From Bacteroidales bacterium (GTDB taxonomy: Bacteria > Bacteroidota > Bacteroidia > Bacteroidales > UBA4417), in NCBI GenBank assembly GCA_016707785.1, contig JADJGZ010000018.1, positions 87,692 through 151,691 of the forward strand: 64,000 nt of DNA, given 5' to 3'. The notes below the pieces were generated by a model that saw only the letters and a list, made by a program, of their open reading frames with translations, was not told the DNA's origin and did not search any database. Positions within the stretch are counted from its first letter, which is position 1, and each line of letters opens with the position of its first letter. Shown one piece after another: positions 18,875-25,934 of the stretch. Position numbers and translations under genes: made by a program.

Positions 18875-18925
18875 AAACGGTAGGTTTCGCTTATCTAACG
18901 GTTAATTTTGACAACAAACGGTAGG
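18875..18925 (+). repeat. Three AACGGT iterons at 20-21 bp spacing
   Basis: AAACGGTAGG (18875-18884), TAACGGTTAA (18896-18905) and AAACGGTAGG (18916-18925). The cores start at 18876, 18897 and 18917, thus 21 and 20 bp apart, on one face of the helix. This is the layout of an operator or binding array. Yet the flanking genes are convergent, so no known promoter needs it. Confidence 0.5.
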
Positions 18926-19080
18926 CAAAAGTGAAAATTTGAACCAGAATTTTGTTCAAATCCTTTCTAATCTTTCACTAAAATGGAACAGAAACGGCAT
19001 AAAAATTTCCATTTTTTAAAAACAGGATAAGCCTTGAAAAATAAATCCAGGGATTAATACAGTATTGATAAAATTGTATG

Positions 19081-19677
19081 TTATTCCGGAAAATGAATCA
19101 GGTTTGACTTACAGTTCGGACAGAAATCCTCCCCTTTTTGGTCAATATCTTCAACATAGGTACTTGAACGCATCACACAATCCGGATGTGAGCAATGGAT
19201 TAATCCATAAGTGTGCCCCAATTCATGAATGATCTCTTTAATAAACCGGTTGTGCATGAGAGTTTCATCCGGAAGTAAACCATATCTTTCATTACTTAAT
19301 CGGTAATTGGAGGCAATACAACTACGACCGTTCAGAAATGCCTGTCCGTAAATAAAGGTGAGAATTGGAATAAACAGATCAATACTCAATAAACCGATAG
19401 TTTTTCCTTTGCTAACTCCAAACCGCTCATCAATAACTTTCAGAATCCTGTTACCATCATATTGACGCCTCGAAGGATCATAGTAATCTCCGAGATCCAG
19501 AAAGCCTTCTTTCCAACTAATACGGGCAGAAAAAGCCTGCTCAGTGCGCATAGTAACAGCATCAAGGAGTTGCTTTTCGAAGTATCCGAAAGAAATCATT
19601 GCGATCTCGTCCACTATTGACTCTGTTAAATTGACATTGATGAATAATGACCAGGGAATAAGATGTGAAAAATACAA
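19081..19677 (-). CDS. Archaemetzincin-family zinc metalloprotease
   Basis: Predicted zinc peptidase of the archaemetzincin (AMZ, M54) family. The C-terminal block is diagnostic: HELGHTYGLIH supplies the three zinc histidines and the catalytic Glu, followed by C-x4-C-x-M (CSHPDCVM) and, 17 residues on, C-P-N-C, a second structural zinc site. This matches the family pattern HExxHxxGxxHC-x4-CxM-x17-CxxC. Length is 198 residues. The start given is TTG at 19677, 11 bp after the stop of the NtrC-type regulator; it could be coupled to that stop, and the exact start is uncertain. There is no signal peptide, so a cytosolic enzyme is expected. Cotranscription with a two-component pair is notable; substrate unknown. 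Confidence 0.9.
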   Translation of the reverse strand: MYFSHLIPWSLFINVNLTESIVDEIAMISFGYFEKQLLDAVTMRTEQAFSARISWKEGFLDLGDYYDPSRRQYDGNRILKVIDERFGVSKGKTIGLLSIDLFIPILTFIYGQAFLNGRSCIASNYRLSNERYGLLPDETLMHNRFIKEIIHELGHTYGLIHCSHPDCVMRSSTYVEDIDQKGEDFCPNCKSNLIHFPE

Positions 19678-19688
19678 AGTTTTAATCT

Positions 19689-21029
19689 CTACCGAGGTGA
19701 CTTGAGGTCGTATTTCCTGATCTTGTTATATAAGGTTACTCTGTCAACTTTTAATGCCTTAGCGGCAGCAGATATATTCCAGGAATACTTAATAAGAATG
19801 TTCAGGATATGGCCTTTTTCAAGCTCATCAAGGCTTTCAACTGAAGAACCTTGTGAATCCTTGATAAATGGCAGATCTTTCACAGTAATTCGTTTGCCGT
19901 TACCAACAACTAAAGCCCTTTCAATCATATTTTCAAGTTCCCTGATATTACCCGGGAATGTTAAATCCTGTAGTTTAATCAAAGCGGCATCATCAATGGG
20001 AATTACAGTCCGGTTCATTGCTGAACAGTATTTCCTGATAAAGAAATCCACGAGGACAGGTACATCTTCTAAACGCTCCCGTAAGGGCGGCACTTCGATA
20101 GTCACTACATTCAACCGATAGTAAAGGTCTTCCCTGAAAGATCCGGCTTCGACCATGCTTTTTAAATCTTTGTTTGTAGCACAAATCACCCTGAAATCGG
20201 ATGATATCTCCCTATTCCCTCCAACCCTCATAAAACTCTTGGTTTCCAAAACTCTGAGTAACTCTACCTGCATTTTTGTAGAAATTGTGGCAATTTCATC
20301 CAGAAAAATGGTTCCATTATCAGCCATTTCAAACCTGCCTTTCCGATTGTACATCGCCCCGGTAAACGCACCCTTCTCATGCCCAAATAATTCACTTTCG
20401 AGAAGGCTTTCAGTTAAAGCGCCGCAATGAACACTCACCATAGGAAAGAATTTTCGAGGGGAATTAGCATGTATCGCCTTAGCTACCAACTCCTTACCTG
20501 TACCACTCTCCCCTGTAATGATAACAGGGGCGGCTGAATGAGCTACACGTTCTATCTCTCCATACACCCGACGCATGGCTTCACTATTCCCTATTAAGTT
20601 TTCAACATTTTCGAGTGAGGACAAATGAACTTTCAGGGTTTCATTTTCATCTTCAAGGTGTATTTGTTTTGAAGCATTCCTTATCAAATGCGACAAATCA
20701 TCCGGATCAAAAGGCTTCGTGACATAATCGAATGCTCCATCCTTCAAAGCCTGAACAGCAGTATCAACAGTTGCAAAAGCAGTCATAACAATCACAATGG
20801 AGTCTTTCCTAAGACTTTTGATCCTTCTTAACATTTCAAGGCCATCCATGCCAGGCATTTTGATATCAGCCAGCACTATATCAAATTCTGAAGACTCCAG
20901 CCTAGTGAGTGCCTGTTTCGCATCTTCTGCACATTCTACCCTATACCCGTCCTCAATAAACCAATTGAATAAAGAATCTCTTACCGATTCTTCATCATCA
21001 ACAATCAGAATGGAAATTTGCTTTACCAT
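19689..21029 (-). CDS. NtrC-family sigma-54-dependent response regulator
   Basis: A 446-residue transcription activator. Receiver domain (1-120) with the acidic pocket DDEE and phosphoacceptor Asp in DIVLADIKMPGMDG; AAA+ domain (about 145-375) with Walker A GESGTGKE, the sigma-54 contact loop EKGAFTGAMYNRKGRFE, Walker B GTIFLDEI and the arginine-rich RLNVVTIEVPPLRER segment; and a C-terminal Fis-type helix-turn-helix (about 400-446, ISAAAKALKVDRVTLYNKI). It lies 12 bp downstream of its histidine kinase and 11 bp upstream of the archaemetzincin gene. Candidate sigma-54 promoters lie near the kinase gene (22945-22960) and upstream of the HybAB/GcvH operon (27893-27908), both likely targets by position. 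Confidence 0.95.
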   Translation of the reverse strand: MVKQISILIVDDEESVRDSLFNWFIEDGYRVECAEDAKQALTRLESSEFDIVLADIKMPGMDGLEMLRRIKSLRKDSIVIVMTAFATVDTAVQALKDGAFDYVTKPFDPDDLSHLIRNASKQIHLEDENETLKVHLSSLENVENLIGNSEAMRRVYGEIERVAHSAAPVIITGESGTGKELVAKAIHANSPRKFFPMVSVHCGALTESLLESELFGHEKGAFTGAMYNRKGRFEMADNGTIFLDEIATISTKMQVELLRVLETKSFMRVGGNREISSDFRVICATNKDLKSMVEAGSFREDLYYRLNVVTIEVPPLRERLEDVPVLVDFFIRKYCSAMNRTVIPIDDAALIKLQDLTFPGNIRELENMIERALVVGNGKRITVKDLPFIKDSQGSSVESLDELEKGHILNILIKYSWNISAAAKALKVDRVTLYNKIRKYDLKSPR

Positions 21030-21041
21030 AATATCTGCTTA

Positions 21042-22706
21042 TTATTTAACAATGGGAAGAAGTATTGAAATAGATGTTCCTTTAGCCCTTTCCGACTTTA
21101 CTTCTATGCGCCCTTTATGGCTTTGAACAATACCATGAACAATTGCCAGTCCAAGTCCAATGCCCCTTTCATTTTCTTTTGTTGAAAAGAAAGGTTCAAA
21201 AATATGCGGGAGATCCGATGCTGAAATACCGATTCCGTTATCAGCAATCTCCACTTTAATGTGCTCATCATCAGGGTTAACTGTTCGGAAAACTATTTCT
21301 CCGTGTTCTGAAATTGCTTCAGATGCATTTACAATGATCGCTACACAAGCTTGTTTGAGTTGATTAGGGCTACAATAAACCAAATCACTTTTTGCTGAGA
21401 AATCAGAGAGAAAACTGACATTAGCAATTTTCATTGGATGAGTCATCAATTCGAATGTTTCGATCAGAATTTCGTGCAAATGCCTGGGTTCAAAATCGTT
21501 TTGATCTTTCCTCGAAAAATCCAGCAATCCTCGCACGATATCCCCACAACGCTTGGTTTCATTTTCAATCAGAATTAGATGACGCAGCATAGCCTCCTTT
21601 TTCACTGGTTCTATGTCTTGCTTACCTAATTGCTTAAATATCAACTTTGTATACACTAAAATTCCGGATAATGGATTATTAATCTCATGAGCTACTGATA
21701 GAGATAATCTCCCAAGTGATGCAATTCTCTCAATATTAATAAGTTCATGCTGAGCCTGACCTAATTCCTCCGTCTTTTTACGTACCTTATATTCCAGTTG
21801 CTGGGACCAGTTCTTCAATTCATTATTGGCTGCCTGAAGGTTGTCCAACATATTATTGAAAGCGTATGAAACCATCCGCATATCCGATAACTGCCTGGGA
21901 CTGATCACCAGTCTGGTGTCCCTATCCCCATGCGTTACCGCTTCACTGGCTTTGATTATTTCATTAAGAGGATCCTTGATCTTCTTCCCTGTAAAAAAGA
22001 AAAGAAATATCAAAAGTAATAATGTCATTAAAGAAGCAAGCACAAAGTAGTTTGTAGTTGATTTCATTAAAGCAGTATCAAGGCTGGCCAATGGAATCTT
22101 TATCACGAGTGATCCTAAAATCTTTTCATCCTTCGTATGATAATGACAGTTACTCTCATAACAAGATTTGCTATTTAGTATGGGTGATTTAATCAATAAA
22201 TGACGGATTGAATTATTCCCATGGCTCATGCTGCATTCACTGTCAACCCCGATAATCTTATAAGACTTCTCGGTTGCTGAAAACATGGTACTGAAATTCC
22301 TGTGACAGCTTTTACAATCCGGATCAGCATGTTTCAGGGTATCGTCAGCAATTGATGTATATACCAGATTATCTTCCTGGTCATACATATTTACATCGTC
22401 AATATCCGACATGGTATTGATAATATCCAGAGTGCCTTGTAATGCCATCTGATCATTTTCAAGCATCGAACGATACAAGGCTCCTTCGACTAAAACACCA
22501 ATATTATTACCCTTCTCTCGAATGACTGACTTCATATAATCTTCATTCACAGAGCGAAATATTACCCCGAAAGTAGCAAACAGAAAAAATGAAGATAATG
22601 TGATAATGAATACCACTCGTCCGTAGATCGATGACCTGAATTTAACATATCCATTGATGAAAGCACGTTTGCTTTTCTTATCTTCCTTATTATTCCACCA
22701 GGCCAT
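21042..22706 (-). CDS. Sensor histidine kinase with heme-binding-like periplasmic domain
   Basis: Membrane histidine kinase paired with the NtrC-type regulator. From ATG at 22706 (554 residues; a TTG six codons upstream is possible): membrane helix 1 (about 28-48), periplasmic region (about 50-215), membrane helix 2 (about 220-240, LASLMTLLLLIFLFFF), HAMP (about 241-295), coiled coil, HisKA with His at about residue 340 in SVAHEINNPLSGI, and HATPase_c with NASEAI, DNGIGIS and GIGLGLAIVHGI. The sensor region contains CKSCH, a c-type heme attachment motif, and CYESNCH (Cys-x4-Cys-His), a possible variant heme site. This suggests sensing of redox state or of a gas ligand through heme, as inferred. 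The neighbouring HybA/HybB-like operon is a plausible regulon. Confidence 0.9.
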   Translation of the reverse strand: MAWWNNKEDKKSKRAFINGYVKFRSSIYGRVVFIITLSSFFLFATFGVIFRSVNEDYMKSVIREKGNNIGVLVEGALYRSMLENDQMALQGTLDIINTMSDIDDVNMYDQEDNLVYTSIADDTLKHADPDCKSCHRNFSTMFSATEKSYKIIGVDSECSMSHGNNSIRHLLIKSPILNSKSCYESNCHYHTKDEKILGSLVIKIPLASLDTALMKSTTNYFVLASLMTLLLLIFLFFFTGKKIKDPLNEIIKASEAVTHGDRDTRLVISPRQLSDMRMVSYAFNNMLDNLQAANNELKNWSQQLEYKVRKKTEELGQAQHELINIERIASLGRLSLSVAHEINNPLSGILVYTKLIFKQLGKQDIEPVKKEAMLRHLILIENETKRCGDIVRGLLDFSRKDQNDFEPRHLHEILIETFELMTHPMKIANVSFLSDFSAKSDLVYCSPNQLKQACVAIIVNASEAISEHGEIVFRTVNPDDEHIKVEIADNGIGISASDLPHIFEPFFSTKENERGIGLGLAIVHGIVQSHKGRIEVKSERAKGTSISILLPIVK

Positions 22707-22940
22707 TGTTGAATAATTAATCAATTTTCCACGCTAAGTTAATATGTATTTCAATTATATGTATATCATATGTTGATATTTCTAATATTTATTTGCTGAA
22801 ATTTTCAACAGTTCCTGGCATCATTTACCTATATCTCTATTATACAATATCTTACAGAAACAACTAATACAACTGACACTATTTTAAATACAGAAAAGTT
22901 GATAAGAGTATTGAATATTAGGTAGTAAAAACAAGTATAA

Positions 22941-22963
22941 CCCTGGCAAAACTCCTGCCAGGG
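22941..22963 (-). terminator. Hairpin between operons; overlaps a sigma-54 promoter match
   Basis: CCCTGGCA (22941-22948) and TGCCAGGG (22956-22963) form a perfect 8-bp stem with a 7-nt loop, 48 bp after the last gene of the GcvH/HybAB operon. On the minus strand the sequence TGGCAGGAGTTTTGC (22960 to 22946) also matches the sigma-54 consensus TGGCAC-N5-TTGC with one mismatch and correct GG-N10-GC spacing, pointing at the kinase gene about 240 bp downstream. The T-rich tail of the hairpin is broken (TTATACTTGTTTTTA). Confidence 0.55.
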
Positions 22964-23010
22964 TCATATACGGCATTCATACAATTCTAAAATCATCTGT
23001 GAAGAAAAAA

Positions 23011-23727
23011 TTAAAACCGGGTAAGAAATTCCAATTGAAATTTTGACCAGATTTCCTGGGGCAAACCAGATAAAGGTTGCTCAGATATTTCACCTCCATC
23101 CTGCATGACTACCATCGATTTATCAACAGAATATGGCGCTGTAGCCTGAACGAGGAAACCTTTAATTCTTTCAAGTTCATGTGAGGTCCAGTCAACTGTT
23201 TCTTGTGCAAGATAAAAGGTATTGGTTTCTGCTACCCAGTTATCAGGTTTAACCCTGAACATCCATCCCTTTCCATAGGGATCTTCATTAATAAGTTCCG
23301 GAAAGTCTGACAGGTTTGAATTTACAGACAGGATCTCTCCGGAGATCGGAGTAAATACCTTTAATTCTTTAGTCCCTTGGGTCAAAGTGGCAACACATTC
23401 TCCCTTCAACACTTTATCCCCGGGCTTCTTCAGGTTCCTGAAACTGACATTCCCTGCAAGATGCATGAGTAAGTCATCTGCTCCAAGGCTGGCGACTCCA
23501 TTTGGATCAAGGAAAGTCCAGCAATGATTCTTACTGTGAAAAATGCCCTCAGGAATTCTCAATGCAGCCATTGATAATATGCCTGATTTATTTTGAATGC
23601 GACTGCCAGCTTTAACCCTCCGATTAAGGATCATCCAGAATGGTATCAGTAAAGCAAAGAAGATAAGTATGGCGATATATTCAATACCCTTGGTCTCAAA
23701 TATATCATTGTATGTAAAACCTTCCAT
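23011..23727 (-). CDS. Membrane-anchored GcvH-like (lipoyl-domain-like) protein
   Basis: A 238-residue protein: one N-terminal membrane helix (about 16-34, followed by NRRVK, predicting N-out and C-in), then a domain that follows glycine cleavage H protein (about 55-165): HCWTFLDPNGVASLGADD, a hydrophobic core, TPISGEILSVNSNL and NEDPYGKGWMFRVKP. In canonical H protein the lipoylated Lys lies eight residues before the Pro of the SPVSGE motif; here Lys120 lies seven before it, and the position itself is Thr. A C-terminal tail (about 170-238) with VVMQDGGEISEQPLSGLP is shared with the fusion protein at 25935-27611 and is not part of H protein. No other glycine cleavage genes are present, so a role in glycine catabolism is unlikely. 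Last gene of the operon. Confidence 0.75.
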   Translation of the reverse strand: MEGFTYNDIFETKGIEYIAILIFFALLIPFWMILNRRVKAGSRIQNKSGILSMAALRIPEGIFHSKNHCWTFLDPNGVASLGADDLLMHLAGNVSFRNLKKPGDKVLKGECVATLTQGTKELKVFTPISGEILSVNSNLSDFPELINEDPYGKGWMFRVKPDNWVAETNTFYLAQETVDWTSHELERIKGFLVQATAPYSVDKSMVVMQDGGEISEQPLSGLPQEIWSKFQLEFLTRF

Positions 23728-23791
23728 AATAGATGTTTTGATGAATTATCTTAATTATTTATTTGCGTCAATCGTTACAGAATGATTTGGA

Positions 23792-25060
23792 TCACTTAGA
23801 TTCTTCTACCCAGGAGGGCGATTCCTGGAGTACTGGCATACGGTTGATTACCCATCTGAAAATCCAAATTTCCGTAAAGATCACAGTAAGAGTTACAACG
23901 ATCTCCATCCATGATGGAACATAATGAGGAGTGGCATCCCATCTGAATCCGATCACTGTGACGTTCAGCCGGTTGATGATGATTCCAAGCATAGTCAGGA
24001 TTGCCGCTATTCGTATCAGCAACAGTTTATTTCGCCTGTAACCAATGAAATAGATCAGCATTGGTATTACAACGAAACCAATCATTTCGACGAGATACCA
24101 GTATCCCATTGATGTATTAAGATAAGTCCAATGCTTTCCATGTATGAACACAAGTAGCTGCAGGAAAAAGTAAGCAAACATTGCAGCAGTGCAAATCTTT
24201 GAGAGTCCATGGATTATTCCGTGATGAGCTTTATGGTTAGAATCACTGATCTTATCAGAAAACACTTTATGAGTAATTGATCCTTCAAAAATCACCATCG
24301 AAAGTCCGGCAAAAACACTGGAAACCAGGAAAAGAACAGGAATGAATTCAGAATACCAAAGGGGATGAATCTTATCTTTTGCCATAAGGTATAAAGCCCC
24401 TAACCCGGATTGATGCAGGGTAGATAAGGTAATCCCGAAGATAACAGCGGCTATCGTCATGCCACTCAGTATTTTATGCGCCCTTTTAGCTCCCAGCCAT
24501 TCAGCGATTGCCGGGGAGAATTCAATTAATTCAGCAATCATATATAAGAGGAAATGCCAGGCTACCAGGAATAGCACTGAACTGGTCCCGAATCCATTGC
24601 CAATAATGGGATTTACCACGTTCCATGGACGACCCAGGTCCAGGAGTAAAGCACCTGCATAAAAAACATAAGCAAGGAACCCATTTAAAACAGTAACTCT
24701 TACGATGGAATGATACTTCCTGATTTTCAGGATATAGACCATGAATGTGATCACATATGCGCCGCCAGCGAAGGCCACTCCCGTAACTACATCAAAGCCG
24801 ATCCACAATCCCCATGGTGTTTCCTGGGTAAGATTGGTAATTGATCCGATTCCTTTCCAGAACCTGATGACGATCAGACCTATTCCAAGAAAGATGATTG
24901 GTATGGAGATAAGGTTAAACGGTGTCAACCATGCTCCCCTGGGTTTCAATTGCTCCCATAGAAATTTGATCATTGGTGTACCAGGCTCCCTAAGTTTGAG
25001 GGATTCAATCTGTTTACTGCTAATGTTCATGGTTTTGCTCATTGGTTTTGGTTGCTTCAT
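23792..25060 (-). CDS. HybB/NrfD-like membrane quinone-interacting subunit
   Basis: Integral membrane protein of 422 residues (from ATG 25060; ATGs at 25042 and 25030 are alternatives) in the NrfD/PsrC superfamily, closest in feel to HybB of hydrogenase-2: LTPFNLISIPIIFLGIGLIV in helix 1, WGLWIGFDVVTGVAFAGGAY in helix 2, LDLGRPWNV and a conserved LHQSGLGALYL segment. About nine or ten membrane helices are visible. These proteins exchange electrons between quinone and an Fe-S partner. The start overlaps the end of the ferredoxin gene upstream (11 to 41 bp depending on start), a sign of tight coupling. No hydrogenase, sulfurtransferase or molybdoenzyme subunit accompanies it. Confidence 0.87.
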   Translation of the reverse strand: MKQPKPMSKTMNISSKQIESLKLREPGTPMIKFLWEQLKPRGAWLTPFNLISIPIIFLGIGLIVIRFWKGIGSITNLTQETPWGLWIGFDVVTGVAFAGGAYVITFMVYILKIRKYHSIVRVTVLNGFLAYVFYAGALLLDLGRPWNVVNPIIGNGFGTSSVLFLVAWHFLLYMIAELIEFSPAIAEWLGAKRAHKILSGMTIAAVIFGITLSTLHQSGLGALYLMAKDKIHPLWYSEFIPVLFLVSSVFAGLSMVIFEGSITHKVFSDKISDSNHKAHHGIIHGLSKICTAAMFAYFFLQLLVFIHGKHWTYLNTSMGYWYLVEMIGFVVIPMLIYFIGYRRNKLLLIRIAAILTMLGIIINRLNVTVIGFRWDATPHYVPSWMEIVVTLTVIFTEIWIFRWVINRMPVLQESPSWVEESK

Positions 25061-25874
25061 GAATGCCTAGTAATAAGGTTGGGAGTATGATAAAGACGGA
25101 AGGTACGCTATACAGAAACCCCTTGGACAATGATGGATACGATGCATTTTGCAAACCCTGCTTTACACCGAGTTCCTTAAAAGGTACAGGTGATAAGTAA
25201 ATAACTCCGGTTCCACCGGCAACATGTTCCCCATAGATTTGATCTACATAATCATCCGGGTTTTCGGTTATTCTTTTTCTTGCTTCTGCAATGAGTTCCC
25301 TCCGGGTACCAAATATCAATGCGTCACCACAGGCTTCAGCGCATGCCGGGATCTTTCCTTTCTCAATCCGGCTATAACACATATCACATTTTTGAATCCT
25401 GGGGTTTGCACTATGATACTCAAACTTAGGAACATCAAATGGGCATGATACCATGCAATAACGGCATCCCATGCAGCGGTCGGCATCCCATACTACCGGC
25501 CCTTCTTTGGTCTTGTGCATTGCCTTTGTCAGACATGCAGCAGCACAGGCGGGTTCATTGCAGTGCATACATTGATTCCTGATATATACTTCACCTTTCG
25601 ATGTATTATAATTATTAATTACAGCTCGACGGCTTTCACTGGTCTTTTGTATGACCCCAGGTTCAATCTCTCCTTCCGGAGCCGGAAGCTGGTTTGACTT
25701 TGAACAAGCTTTGAGGCAACTCCCGCAGCCAATGCATAAGGTTGCATCAAACAACATCCCGAAGAATTCAGTCTCCTGATTCCCAACAGGCTTAGCCGAT
25801 GACTCATTTCCAATTGCCAGGGTTAATCCGGCAATTCCCATTGTTTTGAAAAAATCCCTCCGATCCAGGCTCAT
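25020..25874 (-). CDS. HybA-like 4Fe-4S ferredoxin subunit, Tat-exported, membrane-anchored
   Basis: A 284-residue electron transfer protein. The N-terminus MSLDRRDFFKTMGIAGLTLA is a twin-arginine signal. Four cysteine groups for up to four [4Fe-4S] clusters are seen: CIGCGSCLKAC, CMHCNEPACAAAC, CMGCRYCMVSC, and CDMC paired with CAEAC. A hydrophobic segment near the C-terminus (LYSVPSVFIILPTLLLGI) would anchor it on the periplasmic face. This is the plan of HybA, the partner of HybB, the next gene in this operon. It would wire an unknown periplasmic donor or acceptor to the quinone protein. The gene begins 61 bp after the fusion gene stop. Confidence 0.9.
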   Translation of the reverse strand: MSLDRRDFFKTMGIAGLTLAIGNESSAKPVGNQETEFFGMLFDATLCIGCGSCLKACSKSNQLPAPEGEIEPGVIQKTSESRRAVINNYNTSKGEVYIRNQCMHCNEPACAAACLTKAMHKTKEGPVVWDADRCMGCRYCMVSCPFDVPKFEYHSANPRIQKCDMCYSRIEKGKIPACAEACGDALIFGTRRELIAEARKRITENPDDYVDQIYGEHVAGGTGVIYLSPVPFKELGVKQGLQNASYPSLSKGFLYSVPSVFIILPTLLLGIHEATKTNEQNHEH

Positions 25875-25934
25875 AATGTTATAGTTGATGGTTATAAAAA
25901 TCGCACACTAACAATAGTTCTGATAAGTTTTGCA

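Larger units (their letters stand above)
18605..19080. other. Convergent gap with terminator, AACGGT iterons and hairpin
   Basis: 476 bp between two convergent genes. Contents seen: a perfect hairpin at 18642-18663, three AACGGT motifs (cores at 18876, 18897 and 18917), a TAATTTTG promoter-like octamer at 18903-18910 and an 8-bp stem hairpin at 18937-18961. No open frame of note. A short untranslated RNA reading rightward is possible but unproven. Confidence 0.4.

Noticed and set aside
23011..23727. Glycine cleavage system H protein
   Set aside because: The membrane helix, added C-terminal tail, shifted Lys and absence of gcvT/gcvP argue against a role in glycine cleavage; kept as GcvH-like only.
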